Source: CAZWEZ01 sp964632795 (GTDB lineage: Bacteria; Pseudomonadota; Alphaproteobacteria; Rhodospirillales; 2-02-FULL-58-16). Taken from it: DNA of 25,547 nucleotides. The DNA is taken from NCBI GenBank assembly GCA_964632795.1, contig CAZWEZ010000052.1, positions 1 through 25,547 of the forward strand. The letters run 5' to 3'. Shown here piece by piece: positions 7,982 to 15,305 of this stretch (its first letter is position 1; every line of letters starts with the position of its first letter). Position numbers and translations under genes: made by a program. The notes under the pieces were generated by a model, which saw only the letters and a list, made by a program, of their open reading frames with translations, did not search any database and was not told the DNA's origin.

Positions 7982-9106
7982 GTGTGGAAGTTCGCAAACC
8001 CGGTCCGGATAACCGTTGGTGAGAACGCCCTTGACGGGTTGGCGAGCCTGATCGGCGGAAGGACGTACTGCCTGGTGACTTACGACGAGCCTTATTTCTC
8101 CGGACTTGCCGAGCGGATCACCAGCTTCGCCGGGGCTCCGTCGGGGATGATCGACAACATCACCCCGAACCCGGATTTCGAGATCCTGAGCCAATCCTGC
8201 GCCTTGTTTTCCGAGCTCACGGATGCTCCCGAGATCATCGTCGCCTTGGGCGGCGGATCGGTCATCGACGCGGCCAAGGTGGTGGCCGCGGCCGGGGGCG
8301 ACTTCGCGTCGATACGCCGTTATCTGGAGACCGGCGAGGAGGCCGGATCGTCGAGCGCGGTTCCCATCATCGCCGTCCCGACCACCGCCGGCACGGGCAG
8401 CGAAGTGACCAGCTGGGCGGCTGTGTGGGACGTGGTTGGGGAGAGGAAATACTCGCTGTCGCGGCCGGACCTCTATCCGGAGCACGCCGTGGTCGATCCC
8501 GTTTTGACCCTGGGGGTGCCGCGCGACCTTACCATCAGCACCGCCCTGGACGCCCTTTCGCACGCCCTGGAAAGCGTCTGGAATCGCAACGCCAATTCGA
8601 TTTCATCCCACTTCGCTGTCTGCGCGGCGCGGGAGATTCTGGCCCACTTGCCGGCCCTGGCCGACGACCTGGGCAGCCTGGAGCTTCGCCGTCGGATGGC
8701 CGAGGCCACCCTGTTCGCCGGCCTCGCCTTTTCCAACACCAAGACCGCGCTGGCCCATTCGTTGTCATATCCGATCACCCTTGCCCGCGGCATCCCCCAC
8801 GGCATTGCCTGTTCGTTCAGCCTGCCCATGGTGATGCGGAGCGTGATCGGCGTCGATTCCGATTGCGACGAGACGCTGGGGAGGATCTTCGACGGCGACC
8901 CGCGGGCCGGCGCCGACCGGCTTGCCCGGTTCCTGGTCGGCCTGGGGGTCTCCGTGGATCCGGCGGATTACGTCGCCGACGGCAAGGAATGGGAAGAACT
9001 CATCGACTTCGCGCTGGTCGACGAACGGGGCCGGAACTTCATCGGTTCGCGCCAGGCGATTTCCGGGTTTTCCCCGGAAACAGGAAAAAAATCGAGCGTG
9101 GGATGA
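7982..9106 (+). CDS. Phosphonate-associated iron-containing alcohol dehydrogenase
   Basis: 374-residue group III (iron) alcohol dehydrogenase, resembling the set described as phosphonate-metabolism-associated or phosphonoacetaldehyde reductase. The NAD-binding GGGS motif is at residues 90-93 (ALGGGSVIDAAK), and all four metal ligands are visible: D190 and H194 (TALDALSHALE), H259 (ALAHSLSYP) and H273 (IPHG). The GTG at 7982 is chosen because the protein then begins WKFANPVRI as in relatives and is preceded by a purine-rich AAAGGGACAGG. An ATG at 7919 would add 21 poorly conserved residues encoded by the AT-rich control region. With PhnX and a phosphonate importer next door, and no phosphonate-biosynthesis genes, it probably oxidises a hydroxyalkylphosphonate to phosphonoacetaldehyde. 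Confidence 0.85.
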   Translation: MWKFANPVRITVGENALDGLASLIGGRTYCLVTYDEPYFSGLAERITSFAGAPSGMIDNITPNPDFEILSQSCALFSELTDAPEIIVALGGGSVIDAAKVVAAAGGDFASIRRYLETGEEAGSSSAVPIIAVPTTAGTGSEVTSWAAVWDVVGERKYSLSRPDLYPEHAVVDPVLTLGVPRDLTISTALDALSHALESVWNRNANSISSHFAVCAAREILAHLPALADDLGSLELRRRMAEATLFAGLAFSNTKTALAHSLSYPITLARGIPHGIACSFSLPMVMRSVIGVDSDCDETLGRIFDGDPRAGADRLARFLVGLGVSVDPADYVADGKEWEELIDFALVDERGRNFIGSRQAISGFSPETGKKSSVG

Positions 9107-9185
9107 ACCCGCGCCGTCGTCGGGGTTGGCCATCTCGGCACGACCCTTGGGTTGCAGTTTTTGTTGTCGTATGGGAGATACGAAA

Positions 9186-10151
9186 ATGACATTTGAATCG
9201 AAACCGAAATCCGGTTCTCCGGCCAAGCTCTGGCGGAGGTTCCGGATCCTTGGCTGGGCCTTGATTCTCGGTTCCGCGATCGCCGTGTCGGGCACCGGCA
9301 AGGCCCTGGCCGCCGCCGAATGCGAAGACCCCGATACGCTGACCTTCTCCATCATCCCGACCGAGGAAACGATCCAGGAGTTGTCCCTCTACAAGCCGGT
9401 CATCGACTACCTGTCGGAGATGACCGGCAAGAAGATCGAGTTCTACATGCCGACCTCGTACGCCTCGGTGATCGAGGCGATGCTCGGCGGGTGGGTGGAC
9501 ATCGCCGTCCACGGCCCCTATTCCTACGTGATCGGCAACCAGAAGGACCCCAACATCGAGGTCTTCGCCACCTATGCCAAGCGGCCCGGACACCTCCAGG
9601 AGGAAGGGCCGGGCTACAAGGCCGCCCTGATCACCAGGAAGGGCAGCGGGTTCACCACCATCGAATCCCTGAAGGGCACGGTGATCGGACTCACCGACCC
9701 CGGCAGCACCTCGGGCAACCTGGTCCCGCGGGTGGTGTTCACCAGGAAAATCAACTCCGAGCTCGAGGATTACTTCAAGAAGGTGGTCTACACCGGCGGT
9801 CACGACCTGTCGACGATGGCGGTCTACGATGGCAAGGTGGACGCCGCGTTCGTGGCTACCCACCGGTTCGACAACGTGATCGACCGGGGCATGGTGAAAC
9901 TGAGCGATTTCAACGTCCTGTGGTCATCGCCGGCGATCCCGCAGGACCCCTTCACCTACCGCGGGACGCTGTGCCAGGGTCTCAAGAACAAGATCGCCGA
10001 GACCTTCCTCACCGTCCACACCCAACCGGCGGCCAGGAAGTACCTGGACAACGTCAAGTCGAACAAGTTCGTGAGAATGACCAGCGAAGACTATGACGTC
10101 ATCCGTGCCCTCAAGAAGGCCAAGGACGAGCGCAAGAAGCAGCAGAACTAG
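9186..10151 (+). CDS. phnD: PhnD-type phosphonate-binding periplasmic protein
   Basis: 321-residue substrate-binding protein of a phosphonate ABC importer. It begins with a basic N terminus and a hydrophobic signal (ILGWALILGSAIAV) with likely cleavage near residue 42 (GKALAAAEC). The mature part is a phosphate/phosphite/phosphonate-binding domain: LTFSIIPTEET, then YKPVIDYLSEMTGKKIEFYM, and the ligand-loop region LTDPGSTSGNLVPR, where a STSG motif typically contacts the phosphonate group. The ATG at 9186 has GGGAGA 7 bases upstream; the frame runs back over the dehydrogenase 3' end but that part is not coding. It captures the phosphonate in the periplasm for PhnC/PhnE. The actual ligand cannot be read from sequence. 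Confidence 0.93.
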   Translation: MTFESKPKSGSPAKLWRRFRILGWALILGSAIAVSGTGKALAAAECEDPDTLTFSIIPTEETIQELSLYKPVIDYLSEMTGKKIEFYMPTSYASVIEAMLGGWVDIAVHGPYSYVIGNQKDPNIEVFATYAKRPGHLQEEGPGYKAALITRKGSGFTTIESLKGTVIGLTDPGSTSGNLVPRVVFTRKINSELEDYFKKVVYTGGHDLSTMAVYDGKVDAAFVATHRFDNVIDRGMVKLSDFNVLWSSPAIPQDPFTYRGTLCQGLKNKIAETFLTVHTQPAARKYLDNVKSNKFVRMTSEDYDVIRALKKAKDERKKQQN

Positions 10152-10169
10152 GCCGGCGGCGATAGCGAT

Positions 10170-10195
10170 CCGGGGCGGCGCCACCGCCGTCCCGG
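10170..10195 (+). ncRNA. Intercistronic hairpin between phnD and phnC
   Basis: CCGGGGCGGCG (10170-10180) pairs with CGCCGTCCCGG (10185-10195), giving 11 pairs including one G-U around a CCAC loop. It lies 18 bases after the phnD stop and has no T tract, so it is unlikely to terminate fully. Such hairpins after binding-protein genes commonly protect the upstream message from 3' exonucleases and raise binding protein over permease; that role here is inferred. Confidence 0.55.
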
Positions 10196-10246
10196 GCCGC
10201 CACCGGAACGCTTGCGGCAATCGGCCGGTCGGAAAGGAGCACCCTC

Positions 10247-10999
10247 ATGACGGTACTGAAAGTCATTGACCTCAAGGCCCGGTACGGCTTCACGGGACCT
10301 GATGTGTTGAAGGGCATCTCGTTCGATGTCGAAGCGGGCGATTTCTTCGGCATCATCGGCCCCAGCGGCGCCGGCAAGTCGACCCTGATCCGCTGCATCA
10401 ACCGGCTGGTCGAGCCGACTTCCGGGGAGATCATCTTCAACGGCTTCGACGTGACCAAGCTCGGCACACGCGACCTTCGCCACACCCGCCGCAACATGGG
10501 CATGATCTTCCAGGAGTTCAACCTGGTCGAGCGGATGTCGGTGATGGACAACGTGCTGTCGGGCCGCTTGGGATACGTCGGGACCTTCAGGTCGATCCTG
10601 CGCATGTTCCCCAAGCGGGAAATCCTGAGGGCCCTGAAATTGCTGGAACGGGTCGGCCTCGGCGAACACGTCGACAAACGGGCCGACCAGTTGAGCGGCG
10701 GCCAGCGCCAGCGGGTCGGTATCGCCCGGGCGCTGATCCAGGACCCCAAGTTGCTGCTGGTCGACGAGCCGACGTCGAGCCTCGACCCCAAGATTTCCCG
10801 TGAGGTCATGGCCCTGATCAAGGAGGTGGCCGAGGAGATCCGGGTCCCGGTGTTGTGCAACATCCACAACGTCGAACTGGCCCTCGAGTTCTCCAACCAG
10901 ATCATCGGCCTCCAGGACGGTGTCAAGATGTTTCATGGTCCCTCGGACCAGGTCGACAAGAAGACGCTGGAGCAGATCTATGCTATGGAAATCCTTTAG
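10247..10999 (+). CDS. phnC: PhnC-type phosphonate importer ATPase
   Basis: 250-residue ABC ATPase that powers phosphonate uptake at the inner membrane. Visible motifs are Walker A GPSGAGKST (residues 38-46), the Q loop MIFQEFNL (Q89), the ABC signature LSGGQRQR (149-156), Walker B LLLVDE (169-174) followed by PTSSLDP, and the H-loop His in CNIHNVE. AAGGAG lies 7 bases before the ATG. The family call rests on the PhnC-like features of the Q-loop region, the length and the flanking phnD and two phnE genes. It should serve both permeases downstream. Confidence 0.95.
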   Translation: MTVLKVIDLKARYGFTGPDVLKGISFDVEAGDFFGIIGPSGAGKSTLIRCINRLVEPTSGEIIFNGFDVTKLGTRDLRHTRRNMGMIFQEFNLVERMSVMDNVLSGRLGYVGTFRSILRMFPKREILRALKLLERVGLGEHVDKRADQLSGGQRQRVGIARALIQDPKLLLVDEPTSSLDPKISREVMALIKEVAEEIRVPVLCNIHNVELALEFSNQIIGLQDGVKMFHGPSDQVDKKTLEQIYAMEIL

Positions 11000-11093
11000 T
11001 CTGGACTTGCATGGCCGGGTGGCCCTGGAAGACCGCAAGCCGTGGCGCACGACAAGGCCGGTCGGTTCCAAGCCGGAGACCGAGGATCGAAGC

Positions 11094-11930
11094 ATGACCC
11101 AATCGGGCCTTGAAACGAAGTCCGGCCTTGAAGCCAAAGCCGACGGGATCATCGCCCTCAGGAAGCGAAGCAAGGGGATACGATACTTCTGCTATCTGAT
11201 CCTGTTCGTTCTGGTCCTCTGGAGCATCCACGTCACCATCGTCGAGGATACCGACTGGCAGCGGATCGGCTCCTGGGCCTCGGTCATGAAGTCGCTCGGC
11301 CGGTTCATGGAGATCGACCTGTCGCTGATCCCCCATCTCCTGGTGCCGGCGCTTGAAACCTTCATGATCGCCTGTCTCGGCACCTTCGTGGCGGTAATCC
11401 TGGCGATCCCGGTGGCCTGGCTGGGGGCCCTCAACATCACGCCCTACAAGCCGATCACCTATCCCATCGGACGGGCCTTGATGACGCTGAGCCGCTCCGT
11501 TCACGAGATCGTCTGGGGCCTGATCTTCGTCGCCGCGGTCGGCCTCGGCGCCTTTCCCGGCATCCTCGCCATCGGCATGCGCTCGATCGGCTTCCTTTCC
11601 AAGCTGACCGCCGAATCCATCGAGGACGTGGAACCCGGCCCGATCGAGGCCATCCAGGCGGTCGGCGGCAACAAGTTCCAGGTCATCCTCTACGGGGTCG
11701 TCCCCCAGATCATGCCGGTCTTCCTCGGCAACGTGATCTTCCAATGGGACATCAACATCCGCCGCGCCACCATCATGGGTCTGGTCGGCGCCGGCGGCCT
11801 CGGGCTGACCTTTCACCGCCAGTTGGTGATGTACAACTACGGGGGCGTGACCACGGTGATCCTCGCCATCCTGTTCCTGATCGCGATCGGCGAGGTGGTC
11901 TCCTATTACGGCCGCAAGGCCATCATCTAG
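11094..11930 (+). CDS. phnE: PhnE-type phosphonate permease, first copy
   Basis: 278-residue membrane permease of the phosphonate ABC importer. A hydrophilic N terminus is followed by a helix at about residues 32-50 (YFCYLILFVLVLWSIHV) and then the conserved transport domain with several helices (ALETFMIACLGTFVAVILAIP and others). The coupling EAA-type loop is IEAIQAVGGNKFQVILYGVVPQ, and the C-terminal GLVGAGGLGLTFHRQL is typical of PhnE. ATG 11094 has GAGG 8 bases upstream; the open frame extends back across the phnC end but those codons are not convincing. The 94-base gap after phnC is longer than others in the operon. Confidence 0.92.
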   Translation: MTQSGLETKSGLEAKADGIIALRKRSKGIRYFCYLILFVLVLWSIHVTIVEDTDWQRIGSWASVMKSLGRFMEIDLSLIPHLLVPALETFMIACLGTFVAVILAIPVAWLGALNITPYKPITYPIGRALMTLSRSVHEIVWGLIFVAAVGLGAFPGILAIGMRSIGFLSKLTAESIEDVEPGPIEAIQAVGGNKFQVILYGVVPQIMPVFLGNVIFQWDINIRRATIMGLVGAGGLGLTFHRQLVMYNYGGVTTVILAILFLIAIGEVVSYYGRKAII

Positions 11931-11946
11931 GCGGGGGGGAACGAAC

Positions 11947-12795
11947 ATGGAAACCCACCGGCAAGCCGAAACCCTGGACGGCGGCGCTACGCCGCGAAGC
12001 TGGAGCCGCTTCAAGTACCCGCAGTCCCTGATCCGTTACGGGGTGATCCTTTCGGTCCTCGTCTTCCTCGTCTATTCCATCGATTACCTGGACGTTCACC
12101 TGGAACGGCTGAGCACGGTGTTCGGGCGCCAGGGGATGGCGATCGTCAACCGCTACTTCCCGGCCGACATCGACTACATCATGGACAAAGACTATCTGGG
12201 CTATGTGGTCGAAACCATACAGATGGCCTACCTGGGCGCCCTGTTCGGCATCCTGATCGCCATGGTCCTGGCCTGGTTCGCCTCGTTCAACGTCACCCCC
12301 AGCCGGCGTTTCGCCTATCCCCTGGGAAGGCTGGCGATCATGGGGTGCAGGTCGGTCCACGAGATGATCTGGACGATCCTGTTCGTGACCATCCTCGGCT
12401 TCGGTATGCTGCCCGGGGTCCTGGCCCTGGTCATGTTCTGCATCGGCTTCGCCGGCAAGCTGTTCTCCGAGGAAATCGAGGCCATCGATAAAGGCCAGGT
12501 CGAGGCCATCCAGGCGACCGGCGCCAACCACCTCCAGGTTCTGATCTACGCGGTCCTGCCCCAGGTCCGGGTGGCCTGGACGGGGATCTCGATCTACACC
12601 TGGGACGTGGCCTTCCGGGCCGCCACCGTGGTCGGGTTCTTCGGCGCCGGCGGGATGGGGTGGTATCTGCGGCGCAACATCCAGCAACTCGAATATCAGC
12701 GGGTGGCGGCGATCCTGCTGTCGATCATCGCTCTCGTCGTCGTCTCCGAGGTGGCCTCGGCCTGGGCCCGCAACCGAGTCGCCGCGAAAACCTGA
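11947..12795 (+). CDS. phnE: PhnE-type phosphonate permease, second copy
   Basis: 282-residue second PhnE-like permease starting 16 bases after the first. It has an N-terminal helix (YGVILSVLVFLVYSIDYL, about residues 31-48), a longer periplasmic segment and then the transport domain. The EAA loop is VEAIQATGANHLQVLIYAVLPQ and the C-terminal signature is VGFFGAGGMGWYLRRN. The two permeases share the domain plan but differ clearly in sequence, so they are old paralogues that probably form a heterodimer with PhnC rather than a recent duplication. Tandem phnE genes occur in several phosphonate uptake operons. Confidence 0.92.
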   Translation: METHRQAETLDGGATPRSWSRFKYPQSLIRYGVILSVLVFLVYSIDYLDVHLERLSTVFGRQGMAIVNRYFPADIDYIMDKDYLGYVVETIQMAYLGALFGILIAMVLAWFASFNVTPSRRFAYPLGRLAIMGCRSVHEMIWTILFVTILGFGMLPGVLALVMFCIGFAGKLFSEEIEAIDKGQVEAIQATGANHLQVLIYAVLPQVRVAWTGISIYTWDVAFRAATVVGFFGAGGMGWYLRRNIQQLEYQRVAAILLSIIALVVVSEVASAWARNRVAAKT

Positions 12796-12844
12796 ACCGC
12801 CCTCGCCGCCTGAACATCCAACCCGAACACGGAGCAAGACCGAC

Positions 12845-13675
12845 ATGGAATTCCGCTACGAGCGCGTCTACCGGGGCAAGATCAAGGCCGTCATGCTGGA
12901 CTGGGCCGGGACCACCATGGACTTCGGGTGCATGGCCCCGGCGGTGGTCTTCACCAAGGTCTTCGAGAAGGCCGGGGTGCCGATCTCGATGGCCGAGGCG
13001 CGCCACCCCATGGGCGCCCACAAGAAGGTCCACATCCGCAAGATCACCGAGACCCCGACGGTCCGCGAACGGTGGATCGAGACCCACGGCAAGGAACCGA
13101 CCGCCGACGACGTCGAGCGCATGTTCGCGGACTTCGTGCCGATGCAGGAGGCCTGCCTGTCGGATTATTCGGAGCTCATCCCGGGCACGTTGGAGGTGGT
13201 CGCCGAATGCCGCAAGCGGGGCTACAAGATCGGCTCCACCTCGGGCTACCTGCCGGGCATGCTGGCCATCAACCTGGCCGACGCCAAGAAGCAGGGCTAC
13301 GAGCCCGACGCCACGTGCGGCGCCGGCGACGTCCCGGCCGGGCGGCCGTATCCCTACATGGTGCTCAAGAACATGATCGATCTGACGGTGTCCCCGGTGC
13401 AGGCGGTGGTCAAGGTCGACGACACCCTGACCGGCATCGAGGAAGGGCTGTACGCCGGCTCCTGGTCCATCGGCCTGGCGATTTCCGGCAACGAGGTCGG
13501 GGTGCCGCTGGCCGAGTGGGAAGCCATGCCCGAGGACGTCCAGCAGGCCCACCGCGAGCGCATCTACCCGACCATGTACCAGCGCGGCGCCCACTACGTG
13601 GTCGACTCGATCGCCGATTTGATGCCGTGCCTGGACGACATCGAAGCCCGCCTGGCCCGGGGCGAGAAGCCGTAA
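12845..13675 (+). CDS. phnX: PhnX, phosphonoacetaldehyde hydrolase (phosphonatase)
   Basis: 276-residue HAD-superfamily enzyme that cleaves the C-P bond of phosphonoacetaldehyde to acetaldehyde and phosphate in the cytoplasm. The nucleophile motif is MLDWAGTTMDFG (Asp19), with Ala in place of the second Asp as is characteristic of phosphonatase. The cap-domain Lys that forms the Schiff base is K60 in HPMGAHKK. GSTSGYLPGM (130-139), GDVPAGRPYPYM (161-172) and the metal-binding VDDT (191-194) complete the site. Length is typical. No phnW aminotransferase accompanies it, so the aldehyde must arise from another enzyme, most simply the iron dehydrogenase upstream. Confidence 0.96.
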   Translation: MEFRYERVYRGKIKAVMLDWAGTTMDFGCMAPAVVFTKVFEKAGVPISMAEARHPMGAHKKVHIRKITETPTVRERWIETHGKEPTADDVERMFADFVPMQEACLSDYSELIPGTLEVVAECRKRGYKIGSTSGYLPGMLAINLADAKKQGYEPDATCGAGDVPAGRPYPYMVLKNMIDLTVSPVQAVVKVDDTLTGIEEGLYAGSWSIGLAISGNEVGVPLAEWEAMPEDVQQAHRERIYPTMYQRGAHYVVDSIADLMPCLDDIEARLARGEKP

Positions 13676-13681
13676 ACCTTA

Positions 13682-13712
13682 TACCAAGGGACATTATCAG
13701 TGCCCCTTGGTA
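13682..13712 (+). terminator. Hairpin after phnX, possible terminator or palindromic repeat
   Basis: TACCAAGGG (13682-13690) pairs with CCCTTGGTA (13704-13712) over a 13-base loop, starting 6 bases after the phnX stop. There is no T tract, so rho-independent termination is doubtful. It could protect the 3' end of the phn message or be a dispersed palindrome. Confidence 0.4.
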
Positions 13713-13935
13713 ATGAGTGGGGCCGCTGCCGAGTATTGCGGCCTGTCGCCCAACAGCTTTGAGGCCAGGGTGATGGACGGCACGTTCCCGCTGCCTCTGC
13801 GCCTGGGCAGCGGGTACTGTGGGACAGCAAGGCGCGCGATGAGAGGCTGGACTATTTGAGCGGAATCGGGCCATCATTGGCGTCGGGGGGAGAACCCGAT
13901 TATGACGCCTTGATGGAGGCCGCAATCGATGGTCT
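13713..13935 (+). pseudogene. Excisionase/AlpA-like HTH gene, frameshifted remnant
   Basis: From ATG 13713 the frame reads MSGAAAEYCGLSPNSFE, then ARVMDGTFPLPLRLG. This is the HTH pattern of small DNA-binding proteins encoded just upstream of phage-type integrases in alphaproteobacteria. Near 13808 a one-base loss breaks the frame. The other frame continues as RVLWDSKARDERLDYLSGI, then a spacer and PDYDALMEAAIDG, which is the expected family C terminus. The intact form would be about 75 residues and would act as an excision or directionality factor. It is most likely inactive. Confidence 0.65.
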
Positions 13936-14084
13936 GGGTGGGGATGAAGCGCCTGGGGTTGTCGGACTACACCGTCCACGGCCTCCGCAAGAACCCAACC
14001 TCCGGCCTCGCCCAGTCGCGTTGCACGACCGAGAAGATTGAAGTCGTTCACCGGCCACGGCAGCGACAAGATGGTGGCCTACTA
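13936..14084 (+). pseudogene. Tyrosine recombinase (integrase) C-terminal remnant
   Basis: In one frame 13944 onward reads MKRLGLSDYTVHGLRKNPTS, then GLAQSRCTTEKIE, which is the box II HxxR region of phage-type integrases (HGLR). After a frame change near 14045 it continues FTGHGSDKMVAYYA, giving the GH motif and the region of the nucleophilic Tyr. About 300 N-terminal residues and the normal C-terminal tail are absent. A deletion seems to have fused it directly to the HTH remnant. It is the strongest sign that the neighbouring island once carried a site-specific integrase, but it cannot be active. Confidence 0.7.
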
Positions 14085-14112
14085 TGCCCCTTGGCATAAC
14101 CTATTGATTTTA

Positions 14113-14140
14113 TTGATGCCATACTTTTGCCTGATATTCC
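14113..14140 (+). promoter_or_regulatory. Weak candidate promoter for cpoB
   Basis: TTGATG (14113-14118) and TATTCC (14135-14140) are separated by 16 bases in the AT-rich stretch just upstream of cpoB. Because the island cuts cpoB off from the tol-pal transcript, a local promoter is needed somewhere in 14085-14192. The match to consensus is partial. Confidence 0.25.
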
Positions 14141-14192
14141 TCTCACACTCAGGCGTTCCGACGGGACTCCGAGGCAACAGTGGGGATGATCC

Positions 14193-15305
14193 ATGAAACG
14201 GTGGCTCGATTGGCGTCTGTCGACGGCGCTCCGGTTGATCCTGGCGGGGGTGGTGTCGGCGGTCCTCCTTGGGGCGCCGCCGGCCCTGGCCCAGGATAAG
14301 GATCTCAAGGCCCTGCTCGATCGTCTCGACCGTCTCGAGCGCGACATCAGGACCCTCAACGTCCAGCTCTCCCGGGGCGGCCCGCTGCCGTCCCCGGCCG
14401 TTCCCGGCGACGGCTCGGCGCCGGCCGTCATGGCGGCCCCGGCCCGCCCGGCCTTGGACACCGTGGTCGCCCGCTTCGAGGTCCGCCTGACCTCGATCGA
14501 GGGCGACGTGCGGGCCGCCACCGGCCAGGTCGAGGAACTGGCCCACCAACTGAACGGGGTCACGCAGCGTCTCGACAAGCTGGTCGGCGACGTGGATTAC
14601 CGACTCAGCGCCCTGGAAAGAGCGATGAGCGAGCGGCCCGCCGCCGGAGCCGTCCCGCCGCCCGGCACGTCGCTGATAACCGCGGCGCCCTCGCCGCCGT
14701 CCGTGCAGTCGATGGCCCCCGGTACCGGAGGCCAGGGTTTCGCGAGCAAGCCGGGGATCCTGGGCACCATCACCGACCAGGACCTGAAGGCCATCATCCA
14801 GCCGGGCGCCGCCGCCGGCCAGGCCACGGCGGCGCCGCTCCCGGCCCCCCAGACCGCGGCCCCGGTCGCCGCCGGGCAACCCGCCGCCGCGCCGGCGGCC
14901 TTGGGGGTCCTTCCCCAGGGGACCTCCAAGGAGCGCTACGAGTACGCCAGAACGCTGCTCTTCACCCAGCAGTTCGACAAGGCCGAGGTGGCCTTGCGGG
15001 AATTCGTCGCGACCTACCCGCAAGACCCCCTGTTGACCAACGCCCGCTATTGGTTGGGCGAGACCTATTACGTGCGCCGCGACTTCAGGACCGCGGCCAT
15101 CATATTCGCCGAGGGCTACCAGGAGGACAAGCAGGGCAAGAAGGCGCCCGACATGCTGCTCAAGCTCGGCATGGCGCTGGCCAACATGGACAATACGGAC
15201 GACGCCTGCCGGGCCTTCGCCGAATTGATCAAGGAGTACCCCGACGCCCAGGAACACATCAGGCAGGGCGTCGTCAGGGAGCGCAGGCGTAGCGGTTGCA
15301 AGTGA
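14193..15305 (+). CDS. cpoB: CpoB/YbgF, Tol-Pal-associated periplasmic TPR protein
   Basis: 370-residue secreted protein that coordinates Tol-Pal constriction with septal peptidoglycan synthesis in studied bacteria. The signal peptide is residues 1-33 (LRLILAGVVSAVLLGAPPALA). A predicted coiled-coil follows (LKALLDRLDRLERDIRTLN, and a second heptad-rich stretch to about 150). Next comes an Ala/Pro/Gly-rich linker (about 150-245), then a C-terminal TPR domain (YEYARTLLFTQQFDKAEVAL, YPQDPLLTNARYWLGETYY, and DACRAFAELIKEYPDAQEH). In most relatives it directly follows pal; here it is displaced by the island. The stop codon overlaps the tilS start, so it now heads the downstream unit. Confidence 0.94.
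   Translation: MKRWLDWRLSTALRLILAGVVSAVLLGAPPALAQDKDLKALLDRLDRLERDIRTLNVQLSRGGPLPSPAVPGDGSAPAVMAAPARPALDTVVARFEVRLTSIEGDVRAATGQVEELAHQLNGVTQRLDKLVGDVDYRLSALERAMSERPAAGAVPPPGTSLITAAPSPPSVQSMAPGTGGQGFASKPGILGTITDQDLKAIIQPGAAAGQATAAPLPAPQTAAPVAAGQPAAAPAALGVLPQGTSKERYEYARTLLFTQQFDKAEVALREFVATYPQDPLLTNARYWLGETYYVRRDFRTAAIIFAEGYQEDKQGKKAPDMLLKLGMALANMDNTDDACRAFAELIKEYPDAQEHIRQGVVRERRRSGCK

Larger units (their letters stand above)
13679..14100. mobile_element. Decayed integration-module fragment bounded by imperfect inverted repeats
   Basis: TTATACCAAGGG (13679-13690) and the inverted TTATGCCAAGGG (complement of 14089-14100) match at 11 of 12 bases and bound a 422-base segment holding two broken recombination genes. 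TGCCCCTTGG also recurs directly at 13701-13710 and 14085-14094. No clear target duplication flanks the pair. The segment may be an insertion-like relic or two copies of a small palindromic repeat around a deleted prophage or island end. Confidence 0.45.

Noticed and set aside
8922..9185. An N-terminal extension of PhnD by 88 residues
   Set aside because: Those codons overlap the dehydrogenase 3' end in another frame; the signal peptide and ribosome-binding site place the start at 9186.
5705..13675. A phosphonate biosynthesis cluster, since the iron dehydrogenase resembles phosphonoacetaldehyde reductases
   Set aside because: No phosphoenolpyruvate mutase or phosphonopyruvate decarboxylase is present, while an importer and PhnX are, so catabolism fits better.
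5366..14110. Inverted match between ATATCAATGAGTTA (5366-5379) and TAACCTATTGATTT (14097-14110) as an att pair
   Set aside because: Attachment sites flanking an island should be direct repeats; this pair is inverted and short, so it is probably chance.
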